Notes: generated from the letters alone by a model not told the origin. Shown: positions 22,815 through 35,373, numbered from the stretch's first letter. The stretch is 64,000 bases of DNA from Haliotis asinina (GCF_037392515.1 NC_090291.1:27948001-28012000), one strand, 5' to 3'. Program-made: numbers and translations.

Positions 22815-24781
22815 TGACCAAGAAACACTGACCAAGTTCGGATAGGTAAATACAAGTACTTAATTCTCAACCTGTCATGCTGATAAATTATAATGAATAT
22901 TAACAAACACTGACCAAGTTCGGATAGATAAATACAAGTACTTAATTCTCAACCTGTCATACTGATAAATTATAATCAATATTAACAAACACTGACCAAG
23001 TTCGGATAGATAAATACAAGTACTTAATTCTCAACCTGTCATGCTAATAAATTATAATGAATATTAACAAACACTGACCAAGTTCGGATAGATAAATACA
23101 AGTACTTAATTCTCAACCTGTCATACTGATAAATTATAATGAATATTAACAAACACTGACCAAGTTCGGATAGGTAAATACAAGTACTTAATTCTCAACC
23201 TGTCATGCTGATAAATTATAATGAATATTAACAAGCACTGACCAAGTTCGGATAGAAACATACAAGCACTTAATTCTCAACCTGTCATACTGATAAATTA
23301 TAATGAATATTAACAAGCTCTGACCAAGTTCGGATAGATACATACAAGTACTTAATTCTCAACCTGTCATACTGATAAATTATAATGAATATTAACAAGC
23401 TCTGACCAAGTTCGGATAGATACATACAAGTACTTAATTCTCAACCTGTCATACTGATAAATTATAATGAATATTAACAAGCTCTGACCAAGTTCGGATA
23501 GATACATACAAGTACTTAATTCTCAACCTGTCATACTGATAAATTATAATGAATATTAACAAACACTGACCAAGTTCGGATAGATAAATACAAGTACTTA
23601 ATTCTCAACCTGTCATACTGATAAATTATAATGAATATTAACAAGCACTGACCAAGTTCGGAGAGATACATACAAGTACTTAATTCTCAACCTGTCATAC
23701 TGATAAATTATAATGAATATTAACAAACACTGACCAAGTTCGGATAGAAACATACAAGCACTTAATTCTCAACCTGTCATACTGATAAATTATAATGAAT
23801 ATTAACAAACACAGACCATTTTCTGATAGATACATACAAGTACTTAATTCTCAACCTGTCATATTGATAAATTATAATGAATATTAACAAACACTGGCCA
23901 GGTTCTGATAGATACATACAAGTACTTAATTCTCAACCTGTCATACTGATAAATTATAATGAATATTAACAAACACTGACCAAGTTCGGATAGATACATA
24001 CAAGCACTTAATTCTCAACCTGTCATACTGATAAATTATAATGAATATTAACAAACACTGACCAAGTTCGGATAGAAACATACAAGCACTTAATTCTCAA
24101 CCTGTCATACTGATAAATTATAATGAATATTAACAAACACAGACCATTTTCTGATAGATACATACAAGTACTTAATTCTCAACCTGTCATACTGATAAAT
24201 TATAATGAATATTAACAAACACTGACCAAGTTCGGATAGATACATACAAGTACTTAATTCTCAACCTGTCATACTGATAAATTATAATGAATATTAACAA
24301 GCACTGACCAAGTTCGGATAGATACATACAAGCACTTAATTCTCAACCTGTCATACTGATAAATTATAATGAATATTAACAAACACTGACCAAGTTCGGA
24401 TAGATAAATACAAGTACTTAATTCTCAACCTGTCATGCTAATAAATTATAATGAATATTAACAAGCACTGACCAAGTTCGGATAGATACATACAAGCACT
24501 TAATTCTCAACCTGTCATACTGATAAATTATAATGAATATTAACAAACACTGACCAAGTTCGGATAGAAACATACAAGTACTTAATTCTCAACCTGTCAT
24601 ATTGATAAATTATAATGAATATTAACAAACACAGACCATTTTCTGATAGATACATACAAGTACTTAATTCTCAACCTGTCATACTGATAAATTATAATGA
24701 ATATTAACAAACACTGACCAAGTTCGGATAGATAAATACAAGTACTTAATTCTCAACCTGTCATACTGATAAATTATAATG
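22815..24781. repeat. 82-bp minisatellite, 24 units
   Basis: TTCGGATAGATAAATACAAG recurs from about 22837 to 24723 at exact 82-bp steps. Units differ at few sites (ATAAATAC or ATACATAC, GTACTT or GCACTT). A distinct variant ACAGACCATTTTCTG appears three times (about 23811, 24140 and 24632), 4 and 6 units apart, showing block-wise amplification. It lies in intron 2 of copy A and is absent from B and C. Confidence 0.98.
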
Positions 24782-24896
24782 ACAATAACACATCTGTTGC
24801 TAGTGTTCGGCTCTTCCCCCATTCCAACATGATCAACGTCTGTGTGCCACGTATCTCAACCTTTGTCCGGTGAGTGAAAGCGTATTCCTGCAGTTT

Positions 24897-25012
24897 CCCC
24901 TCGAGGGACACCAGAAATGGGTTTCACACATTCTTCCCATATGGGGAATGAAACCCGGGTCTTCATCGTGACACGCGAACACTTTAACTACAAGGCTACC
25001 TAACCGCCCCTG
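24897..25012 (-). mobile_element. SINE family A fragment
   Basis: GGACACCAGAAATGGGTTTC, ATATGGGGAATGAAACCCGG and the head ACAAGGCTACCTAACCGCCC. The ACTC tail is missing. It sits between the two minisatellites. Confidence 0.85.
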
Positions 25013-25354
25013 TCTTGTCCATTGGTTGGAACACTGAGCACTGTTACAAGAGTTGAGATAATAAATGTCTGTAGGACTCAGACCCTTACAATTGAATCAC
25101 AAGACTGTGAAGTTCCTACCACGGAAACAGTGATGTCAGCTATGTTCCTACTGACAACTAACATCACAAGACATCAACACGTTTACATTCCATCTTGAGC
25201 ATGTTACAACACAAAGCCACACGTGTAACATGTGAAGTAAGCTCTTTAAATATAGCAATCACTATGGAAAAATAGTCCGTGAAAGATAATACTCCCCAAT
25301 CAGTACCATGACACATCTGCAACTGTTACACATCCAGAACTGTATCATCTGTAC

Positions 25355-27300
25355 TACTGCCATACGTATTACCCTCATCTTGGCCATAACGCTGAACGTG
25401 GTCATATATATAGCTGGCATAAGTATTTCCCTCACCTTGACCATAACGCTGAACGTGGTCATATATATAGCTGACATACGTATTTCCCTCACCTTGACCA
25501 TAACGCTGAACGTGGTCATATATATAGCTGACATACGTATTTCCCTCACCTTAGCTATAACGCTGAACGTGGTCATATATATAGCTGACATACGTATTTC
25601 CCTCACCTTGACCATAACGCTGAACGTGGTCATATATATAGCTGACATACGTATTTCCCTCACCTTGGCCATAACGCTGAACGTGGTCATATATATAGCT
25701 GACATACGTATTTCCCTCACCTTGATCATAACGCTGAACGTGGTCATATATATAGCTGACATACGTATTTCCCTCACCTTGATCATAACGCTGAACGTGG
25801 TCATATATATAGCTGACATACGTATTTCCCTCACCTTGGCCATAACGCTGAACGTGGTCATATATATAGCTGACATACGTATTTCCCTCAACTTGACCAT
25901 AACGCTGAACGTGGTCATATATATAGCTGACATACGTATTTCCCTCACCTTGACCAAAACGCTGAACGTGGTCATATATATAGCTGACATACGTATTTCC
26001 CTCACCTTGGCCATAACGCTGAACGTGGTCATATATATAGCTGACATACGTATTTCCCTCACCTTGATCATAACGCTGAACGTGGTCATATATATAGCTG
26101 ACATACGTATTTCCCTCACCTTGACCATAACGCTGAATGTGGTCATATATATAGCTGACATACGTATTTCCCTCACCTTGACCATAACGCTGAACGTGGT
26201 CACATATATAGCTGACATACGTATTTCCCTCACCTTGATCATAACGCTGAACGTGGCCATATATATAGCTGACATACGTATTTCCCTCACCTTGATCATA
26301 ACGCTGAACGTGGTCATATATATAGCTGACATACGTATTTCCCTCACCTTGACCATAACGCTGAATGTGGTCATATATATAGCTGACATACGTATTTCCC
26401 TCACCTTGATCATAACGCTGAACGTGGTCATATATATAGCTGACATACGTATTTCCCTCACCTTGACCATAACGCTGAATGTGGTCATATATATAGCTGA
26501 CATACGTATTTCCCTCACCTTGACCATAACGCTGAACGTGGTCATATATATAGCTGACATACGTATTTCCCTCACCTTGATCATAACGCTGAACGTGGCC
26601 ATATATATAGCTGACATACGTATTTCCCTCACCTTGATCATAACGCTGAACGTGGTCATATATATAGCTGACATACGTATTTCCCTCACCTTGACCATAA
26701 CGCTGAACGTGGTCATATATATAGCTGACATACGTATTTCCCTCACCTTGACCATAACGCTGAACGTGGTCATATATATAGCTGACATACGTATTTCCCT
26801 CACCTTGATCATAACGCTGAACGTGGTCATATATATAGCTGACATACGTATTTCCCTCACCTTGATCATAACGCTGAACGTGGTCATATATATAGCTGAC
26901 ATACGTATTTCCCTCACCTTGACCATAACGCTGAATGTGGTCATATATATAGCTGACATACGTATTTCCCTCACCTTGACCATAACGCTGAACGTGGTCA
27001 TATATATAGCTGACATACGTATTTCCCTCACCTTGATCATAACGCTGAACGTGGTCATATATATAGCTGACATACGTATTTCCCTCACCTTGATCATAAC
27101 GCTGAACGTGGTCATATATATAGCTGGCATACGTATTTCCCTCACCTTGATCATAACGCTGAACGTGGTCATATATATAGCTGACATACGTATTTCCCTC
27201 ACCTTGACCATAACGCTGAACGTGGTAATATATATAGCTGACATACGTATTTCCCTCACCTTGACCATAACGCTGAACGTGGTCATATATATATTGCTGA
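25355..27300. repeat. 57-bp minisatellite, about 34 units, carrying donor-like sites
   Basis: The unit GCTGACATACGTATTTCCCT... is repeated at 57 bp with very few changes. Read on the gene strand, each unit contains GTCAAGGTGAGGGAAATA, which matches the exon 2/intron 2 donor of copy C base for base over 18 nt and that of B nearly so. A diverged last unit runs to about 27360, and its counterpart exists once in copy B (33652-33707). Because 57 is a multiple of three, both strands read open for about 2 kb. Confidence 0.97.
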
Positions 27301-27370
27301 TATAGGTATCTCCCTCACCTTGACGATGTTAATGAACGTAATCATACATATTACTGATACAGGAACTGAT

Positions 27371-28815
27371 GGGCAAAAAAAACTATACCAACATTTCAAT
27401 CATGAAATACGACACATAAAACTATGTTGACATGAAACATTAGGTGGGATTCAAAGAGAATTTATTTCCAACATTTTAATGGAAGTTACACATCAAAATG
27501 ACATAAACTGTACTGACAGGAACACAAGTTATGGCAGTGGGGTAAAATGTCAACTTTCAAACTCAAACTTTCCGAATATCACTTCAGAAAAGGGAAGATT
27601 TGTCCTCGTTAAAGCGTCAGTAACGTGTGTGCGTCTGATGACGTGATTCGGTACAGCTTGCCATTCCTCTTCCAGTGCCTGTATCAAGGTGTCTCTGCTT
27701 GATGGAGGTGGATGTCTGGCCCTTATTTGCCAGTCAAGATGGTCCCAAAGGTGTTCAATGGGCGACAGGGATGGTGATCTGACAGGCCACGGCAAGGTGT
27801 TGACGTTGTTTGCCGCTAGAAAGTCTCTTGTAACCCTAGCTGTATGGGGACGAGCGTTGTCGTGTTGGAACAGCACTCGTCAGGGCGAAGCACGTCGTCG
27901 ATGTACCCCTGGGCATTGAGGTTTCGTTCAAACACGACAAGGTCAGATGTGTGGTCACTGCATATTCCGCCCCAAACCATCACGCTTCCATCCCCGAACG
28001 GTACCGTCTCCTGGATACAACATTGCGCCGTCCGTTCCCTCCTTCGGCGATATACACGGATTCTCCCGTCAGCTCGATACAACTGGAACCTGCTTTCGTC
28101 CGTGAACAGTATCCTTTGCCATTTCCGGTTCTGCCAATGTTGCCAATCTCCTTGACCATTGGAGACGGTTACGTCGATCTTGACGGGTCAGGGTCATTCC
28201 ACGGAAGGGCCTATAGGCTCGAATACCATGTCGAGACGTCGGAGACGTCGAGAAACAGTTCTCCTGCTGACAACATGGTGAAGAGCTGTTGCTGCCGTCG
28301 ACGTCACCGTCACGAAACGATTACGAAGATGAATGGTCCGCAAATACTGGTCTTCGGCTGGAGTTGTAACACGAGGTCTACCGCTCCTTGGCCTGTCCGC
28401 GGTCGTGCCTGTTTGTCGTAATCGTGTTTGCAGTCTGGTTATTGTTGTACGGGTGCAGTTGAAAATTCTTGCAAAGTGTGCATGACGTGCTCCAAGCTGG
28501 ATCATTCCAATTGGTCTCTCGCGCTGTTCTGCAGTTAACCTCGGCATGTCAGTTACGTGTATCGGTGTAACATTGATGTGAGGCTTGTCAATGGTCGTTT
28601 TTATACCGTTTGCCGCCATCTTGTCACGATGCACGTGCATGTTGATTTTCACGTAAACGGTTCAATAAAGTCCATATTTGGGATGATGCACGTGTTTTCC
28701 TTGTTTGACCCTGTACAGTTGCGTTCGGGCGATTTTTTCCACTTCAAAACTTATGATGCGAATCCAAAATGATATCATCATCTTGAAAAATATTTTGGTA
28801 TAGTTTCTTTTGCCC
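27371..28815 (-). mobile_element. Tc1-type transposon relic inserted in copy A intron 2
   Basis: Ends match as inverted repeats: GGGCAAAAAAAACTATACCA at the left, and GGGCAAAAGAAACTATACCA as reverse complement of the right. Inside, minus-strand transposase blocks occur in order. MPRLTAEQRERPIGMIQLG and PRSGRPRVTTPAEDQYLR (N-terminal) lie at about 28545-28350, FTDESRFQLY near 28100, GDGSVMVWGGI near 27985, then HDNARPHTARV and SLSPIEHLWDHL within 27860-27740. Spacing from the second Asp to the Glu is 34. About three or four frameshifts separate the blocks, so it is dead. The matching site in copy B lacks the insert. Confidence 0.93.
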
Positions 28816-30008
28816 TTCAGATTATTTCACTTACCTTGACGATTGTACTGACGGGTGAGTCTGGACCCGCTCCTTGTGACGCGACCCCGGGAGAAACTGC
28901 GGAACAGAGAGCGGCCTATGCTGAAAGCAGCACGCGCCAGGGGAACCCATCGCTTGTGGAGGCGGCGTTTGTTGGCAACGGCATTGAGGTAGCCTGCAAT
29001 ATCTGAAATGACAAAAGGATATTTTAAAGCAACATACACAACTGCAGGCATAATATTGTCTTTTCTATACAGCATTCCATTCGAACACACGACACAGTTT
29101 TGTGCCATTGTGAACTGAATCTAGATGAGCGCACGTAAAATCTTAAAAACACACTGGACACAAACGACTTTGCTCAGAGTACTCCCTTCAGTTGTGCTGA
29201 CATGTATTTCGTCAGTCTCATTGTGTTTGACTTCCATTGATGCTTGCGGAAGCATAAAAAATGACAAGGTAAAGAAATACTGCTTTTATAACAAAGTAAT
29301 GAAATTCAAATCAATACCGATAAGCTGTGCATTTTCTGACTATTTATATACCGACAGCAAAAGAAACACAACTTACAAAATAAAATGAAATCTCATAAAA
29401 GTAAGCGTCCATGTATATGTCTTCTATTTCTTCTAAACTTGACACGCTTCCAATGTAGAAAGAACTTTCACTAAAAGGATATGTAATATGGTCATGAACA
29501 CAAACGGACAATTATAACGGTTTCTCCCATGACAGAATATATAGAAATGGTTAACATATAAACAATATGAACCCACTTTTGCTTATACTATTCTCAGGCG
29601 ACACGCCATAAAATATCTGTAAATAAGACACTGTCGCCAATAGCATATTCTGTGAAAAAATATATGAAGCGGTTTTATAAGTTGTCAGGAAAATACACTA
29701 GAACTCACCTAATTCTCATTTCAATATTTCGTCTTTTGCATCAACGAGGGCGTCAAGTTCATCGTCCGACAAAGTGTTCAGGTCGATTCCATCATAATAT
29801 GCAGGAGTGACGACGTTGTCGGAGGTGTCGGAGGTGACGACATCAGGAGCATTTGTTGACAGAACGCTAACACCAGAGGACAAGGCAAGTACAGCAGATG
29901 ACACAAACAGGAGCAAAAGCTTGGCGTCCATCTTCTTACAGTTTCCCAACTTTGTTTTTCAATGGGGCAAGGAAATGGACAGAATTATTTCCACCAACAC
30001 CAGCTCCA

Positions 30009-30016
30009 ATTATATG
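30009..30016 (-). promoter_or_regulatory. TATA-like element of copy A
   Basis: CATATAATT on the minus strand about 80 bp before the ATG, aligned with TATATAATT in copies B and C; the first bases are weaker here. Confidence 0.5.
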
Positions 30017-30084
30017 CCATACTCGAACCGGATATTCTAACCTGAACTGTCGTCTGCTCCAAGGCATCCATTTCTTCTCATAGG

Positions 30085-31900
30085 TTTAAAACAGTTCCCC
30101 TCTTTTCATTGGCTGGTCCCATCAGCGGCCAGAATGGGTAATCGGTCAAGTGACGAGAAGTGGGAAATCCACATCTTTTTTCTCAGAAACTAAACACGGA
30201 ACACGAGTGATTAATGTGCAGACAAGTAATTGCCTCAGTGTGGACGTAAATATGAAATTTGTGTTAAGTGGCATGCATTTATTAATGAGGGGAGATGTTG
30301 ATCTAATATCTTCATTTTACTGATGGCGATAATTCTTTTCGTTTACTGAAACATAAGGTATCGGTGGACTGTTGACTTTGATAGAAAGTACATGAAGACA
30401 TGAAAAAGGACAATTACTGCATGGTAATTTGTCTCTAAAGTGTTGCAATTGGTCAAGTTAAATGGAATAGACATTGATTTTTTTCTGATCTGTGACTACA
30501 AGTCAGTGCATTCAATTTCTGCATTCCGTATAACGGTCAACGGCCCATGTACAACATAATACAAAAATATCGTCATAATGACAGATGGGAGTTGATGGGT
30601 ACTAGAACTTCCTTAATATATCTTGCAATGTTCAAAATCATGTTTATCTTATAACATGTTAAAAGAGTTTTAAACATGAACATCGTGGTTGGATTACAAT
30701 AATATCTTGGAATATAATTTGATCTGAGATGGTCATATAATGGACATTTTAGAAGGATGTGGTATTCATCTTCTATACAACCTAGTCAGTGCATCGATTA
30801 GCCCCTTTTCTGATTTAAAGAATATGAATTGGGCCTTAATAATGCTGATACAGTAAAAACAAGGTCATATTCTCATACATTGAACTGTAAATTAGTTGTT
30901 TCGTGTTCCACGGAACCAGTACAACAGTGTACATATACATTTCCAATGACGCTTTGTCTCTAAAAGGTATCAGATTGATTCCTTTCATTAAGAAAGGAGA
31001 CTAAGTTCAGGCTGGTTCAGGAAATTAGAGATCACATCAGTACAGACATACACACAGACTTCTTGTAGACGTGTTAGAGGAATCTCGGGTCAGTACAACC
31101 GTCATCTCCTGTCATCGCCATCCATCAGTGTCACATTCAACATACACATCGCCCTACATGGACATAGCCACACACGTCGCTGGACGCTTGTTCATTTCAC
31201 GTGGGCACGTTATCCACAGCACCCTCATTATACGTTCATTAGAATACCAGGGAAACTGACAACTCCTTATCATGATGATAGGGACATACTATTAATTGGG
31301 GGGGCGGTGTGAGTCTTATTGATTATTCTTCTTAAATCTTGTTATTTAATAATTGTTCTGCTGCTGACTATGTTACATTTGTCTATTGAGCACGTGTCCA
31401 TCTTATGGATGCCGTCATTACTGTCTTAACTACATCAAAGATCTTCCATTAAAACGCGATTGTACAGATTGGTGTTATGTTTTTAGAATGGTTGATTTAA
31501 ACTTGACAGGGATAGCTAGGGGCTTTTATCCTTTAAAAAATCATTATATAACTGGTAAATGTGTTATACACCTCAGCTGTAATATCTGCTTAATATAGTC
31601 TGTTGCCACACTATTTAAAGTACCTCTACTGGAATTCCATCATGGCCTTTCTTGGCACTGATAACTGCAAGTTTCACTTCTTCAAGTGGAATGTTACACC
31701 TCAAATCATGCACTTCCTGTACCCCAGGGTGAGGAGCTGTAACATCAACAGAAGGGTGGTGGTTACGTTAGTTACAGTTCAGGAGATCGAAGTAGCACTT
31801 CCGTCAAGTGTCCAGGTTCCCACCGTAGTACCTGTCCGGTAACCACGTGAACGTTGCGAATTCGTAGGTGTTAATAATGCAGCTCAAAAGCTGTTTCAAC
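30085..31900. other. Spacer between copies A and B
   Basis: The first 100 bp hold the shared promoter flank with a CCAAT sequence (CTTTTCATTGGCTGG on plus). A block at 31080-31310 is about 93 percent identical by eye to 36265-36485 near copy B. At 31288 only the first ten bases of a SINE A head remain. No gene supported. Confidence 0.5.
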
Positions 31901-32346
31901 ACAAAACTTTGAACATCACATACATCACGCTGCTCTCCTTCCAGTTACCATAGATGTTATTCAATGCTTCATCTCTTGTTATTTATGTTTCAATTTAACC
32001 CTTTGTGTGTATACATGTATATACATTATTAAATATGTGATATGTTTAAGCACATTTGTGAAAGTCATCTTTGTGAAACTGGATTTTGCCAATTTTACGT
32101 TGTATTGGAACTGTTTGTTCAGATCTCAAGAGAGTAATGACTGATTATATTTGGTTGTGTTCCTTGTTCTCATGTAAGCATCATCACAGAATTTCTAGGC
32201 AGCGAATTTGGTTTTAGGACGAAAATACTTTATTTAAGTTTTCTTACCATGTCTACAACAGGATGTTTATTTGGGGTTACATGTTCAAATTAGAGTCGTC
32301 TCCGGAAAATCTGACTACATGTTGTTGTTTACCATGTTGTTGTTGT

Positions 32347-32378
<32 letters not shown>

Positions 32379-32580
32379 TTATTGTTGTAAAACATATACA
32401 CGTGACAGATATTTGAAACGTATGACTGCGTTTAAGCAGTAATATCTTATTAATAAGCTATTAAGTAATATCTTACCTAATAACAAGGACCACATTTTCA
32501 TGTCTGTTCGTACAGGGCGATCGGTGCTGGAACCATACACCTTTCCCCCGTCACTGTGTCAATATTGCTTCTAACACCCA
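31901..32580. other. Duplicated 3' flank of copy B
   Basis: Matches 40230-40900 beside copy C, e.g. TGTGTGTATACATGTATATA in both. Contains a (GTT)n(GAT)n microsatellite at about 32328-32385. No gene recognised. Confidence 0.6.
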
Positions 32581-32584
32581 GTAA

Positions 32585-32775
32585 AGAACCGGGTTAGAAT
32601 GGATCTTCAGTAAACCATGCTTGTCGAAAAAGGCGACAAACGGGATCTGTCTGTCAGGCTCGTTGAATTGGTGTACAAATGTCATCGTATCCAAATGTGT
32701 GGATCCATGCTCATGCTGTTGATCACTGGGTTGTCTGGTCTACACTGACACAGTGCGGCTTTAAACAACAACCTA
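32585..32775 (+). mobile_element. SINE family B copy
   Basis: AACCGGGTTAGAATGGATCT, AGGCGACAAACGGGATCTG, CATCGTATCCAAATGTG, ATGCTGTTGATCACTGGG and a GTGCGGCTTTAA end. A sister copy lies at 40975 in the same duplicated block. Confidence 0.8.
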
Positions 32776-32838
32776 ACCAAACGACGATTTTTAAGAATAT
32801 TATGTAAAGAAAAAAACGAAAGGCATTTAAAATTCACT

Positions 32839-32844
32839 TTTATT
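32839..32844 (-). promoter_or_regulatory. Poly(A) signal, copy B
   Basis: AATAAA on the minus strand 315 bp past the copy B stop, conserved in position with A and C. Confidence 0.6.
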
Positions 32845-33158
32845 CCACAAATACAAACAATCACTCACAGAGGGACTCATCCGTTCATTGCACCCTCCCT
32901 TACTCATGACTCAGAAATCTGGGTAAAATTTTGTTCATCTTAACGATCATTTACACTCCCATATACACTGACAGAAACCGATAATGAATCATTAAACGAT
33001 TCAAAAATGTGTTGAAAAACGTACACATAATATGGAGCAAAATATATACTTATACTATAAAAAGTCTTCCAAATGACTGTTTGTTCGAATCTTAAAGGAT
33101 CCCGTTGACTAGATTTATTTCTCGACTTGAACTGGCAAATGCCAACTCGACCATATAT

Positions 33159-35296
33159 CTATTCGTTGTATCTGAACTTCCGGACGGTAGAGCCGCCGTT
33201 TGCGTTGGGGGAGCGGATTTCCAGAGTGGGTCTTCCATTGCTGCTGGTGTTGCGGACAGTAACACGGTGTCGGCCCATGGTCCCTGTGATGCCCTGCAGG
33301 TTGTTCTTCCCAGAGATGGGACGAGCACCGCTAGGGTTGAGTCGGTTGAAATCACGAACAGCATCACCATAGTTCCCTGAAAACATCAAGATATAAATTA
33401 TTCAAAATGTATTGATAACTTAACGATGATTGAAGACTGTGATGCTAAGCAAACGTCAACATTACACATGATCTACACTAAGTCAAGTCCCACTCTATAC
33501 TCTTACTGACGACTGAACAGTGGGCCGTTGTACAAAGTGATCTTATGTCTAAGGTGACTCCCTCACCTTAACACAGACTTAGGTAGTTATAGTGCTAAGG
33601 TTATTTTGTAAAATGGCACCCTGGTTTCTACATTATTCCGTTGCTGCATAGTTCCCTCGCCTTGACGATTTTAATGAACTTGATTATACATATTACTGAT
33701 TCAGGTATTTCACTCACCTTGACGATTGTACTGACGGGTGAGTCTGGACCCGCTCCGTGAGACGCGACCCCGGGAGAAACTGCGGAACAGAGAGCGGCCT
33801 ATGCTGAAAGCAGCACGCGCCAGGGGAACCCATCGCTTGTGGAGGCGGCGTTTGTTGGCAACGGCATTGAGGTAGCTTGCAATATCTGAAATTGTTAAAG
33901 GATATTTTAAACCATATACATTATACATGATTGTATGCATAATACCAACAAAATATTGTCTTTTCTAAACAGCACACGTCCATTCAGTTTTGTACCATTG
34001 TGAACTGAATCTAGATGAGCGCACATAAAATCCTACAACTCGAACACACTGGACACCACTCCTGAGCTGCGATCATCACTAAAAAAGGTAATTCCAGTAA
34101 TTCGTCAGCCTCCTCGCCTTTGACTTCCTTTAATGCCCCTTTAATTGCTTTTATAACAAAATGGTATTGATTCTAATGAAATTCAAATCCAAACTGATAA
34201 GCGGCTCATTTTCTGACAACTTACACTCTGAACAGCAACAGAAACGCAATTTTCGAAAATCTGAAATCTCATAAAAGTTCATGTGTGTGTCTTCTATTTA
34301 AAAATTTGACAAAAAGCCAGAGTTGCATTTCCTTTGCTGGTCAATATACTCTTCAGACGCTTCACTAACAGGATATGTAATATGGGTATGAAGACAAACG
34401 GACAATTAACGGTTCATCCCATGTGGGAGCTTGTAGAAATAGTTAACATGTAAACAATATGAACCCATTTTTACTTATATATTCTCAGGAGATGCGCCAT
34501 AAAATGTCTGTAAATTATGATATTGTCGCCAATACCATATTCCCATATTATGTTAAACAATGTTGACATTGTAAAAGACATTGTAAATATTTGGCAGATG
34601 TGAGTTTTCTTTTTGAAACTAGGAGATACTGAACTATAACCGGTAACCAAGCAACATATATAAGTCTGATGAGATAAAGAGATTATGCTCTCGTCATAAT
34701 TGGAGCTTTCATCCAGGTCCATTGTGACAACCAATAAGTAACCGGTTACTGCAGGGGTGACTTGATAATTTTATTTCATTACATGATGGTCTTATCGCGA
34801 TACACATACCGATGTGTATTAAATACTCCCATCAATGATTCACTGTATCGTTATGAACTGATATTAGCAAGTTAGTACGTATCAGGTAATAACATCTTAG
34901 CGTCAGTGTATCTACAGATTAAATCCTAAATATCAACAAAAAGAAGTGTTAATATTGTGTAGTTTCCAAACGTTTCGTCAACATACATTAGATCTAGCTA
35001 CAGATAAGCATAAAACCTGGGGACGTATAGAGCAGTTTTATAAGCTGTGAGGTAAATACACTATAGAACTCACCTAACTCTCCTTTCATTATTTCGTCTT
35101 TTGCATCAACGAGGGCGTCAAGTTCATCGTCCGACAAAGTGTTCAGGTCGATTCCATCATAGTATGCAGGGGTGACGACGTTGTCGGAGGTGTCGGAGGT
35201 GACGACATCAGGAGCATTTGTTGACAGAACGCTGACACCAGAGGACAAGGCAAGTACAGCAGGTGACACAAACAGGAGCAAAAGCTTGGCGTCCAT
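33159..35296 (-). CDS. Secreted cationic peptide precursor, copy B
   Basis: Exons 35296-35074, 33885-33718 and 33376-33159 join at GT-AG borders (phase 1 twice) into 202 codons. Residues 1-20 are a signal peptide (MDAKLLLLF then SPAVLALSSG). Residues 23-74 are acidic with no basic cluster except near the end (TLSDDELDALVDAKDE). Exon 2 opens with KRR (86-88) and KR (91-92), prohormone-convertase-type sites. An Arg-rich amphipathic stretch starts at W93 (WVPLARAAFSIGRSLFRSF). Exon 3 gives a 72-residue block with RVTVRNTSSNGRPTLEI and the end RKFRYNE. There is no cysteine. I do not recognise the family. The pre-pro-cationic layout suggests a secreted defence peptide or signalling precursor, by inference only. 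Confidence 0.88.
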
Positions 35297-35373
35297 CTTC
35301 TTACAGTTTCCCAACTTTGTTTGTCAGTCATGCAATGGAAGGGACAGAATGATTTCCACCAACACCAGCTCCA

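Larger units (their letters stand above)
22264..29931 (-). pseudogene. Secreted cationic peptide precursor family, copy A (looks broken)
   Basis: Three exons as in the sister copies: 29931-29709, 29002-28835 and 22481-22264, with the same lengths (223, 168, 218 nt) and splice phases. Exon 2 and exon 3 are intact and nearly identical to B and C. The exon 1 reading frame is interrupted once, so a full-length product is unlikely. Intron 2 is 6353 bp here against 341 bp (B) and 159 bp (C). The excess is a Tc1 relic (27371-28815), a 57-bp minisatellite (25355-27300), an 82-bp minisatellite (22815-24781) and two SINE pieces. The exon 2 donor is CAAG/GTAAGTG where B and C have GTGAG. TATA box and poly(A) signal are kept. 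It could still be transcribed. Confidence 0.82.

Noticed and set aside
22815-24781. CRISPR-like regular direct repeats
   Set aside because: Units are contiguous at 82 bp with no variable spacers, and the setting is a eukaryotic intron.
25262-27305. Long open frames of 674 codons (minus) and 665 codons (plus)
   Set aside because: They exist only because a 57-bp repeat has a period divisible by three; there is no start context, domain or splice evidence, and the region is intron of copy A.
31071-31259. Short frame also open at 36249-36440 near copy B
   Set aside because: Openness is explained by recent segmental duplication; no start context or domain.
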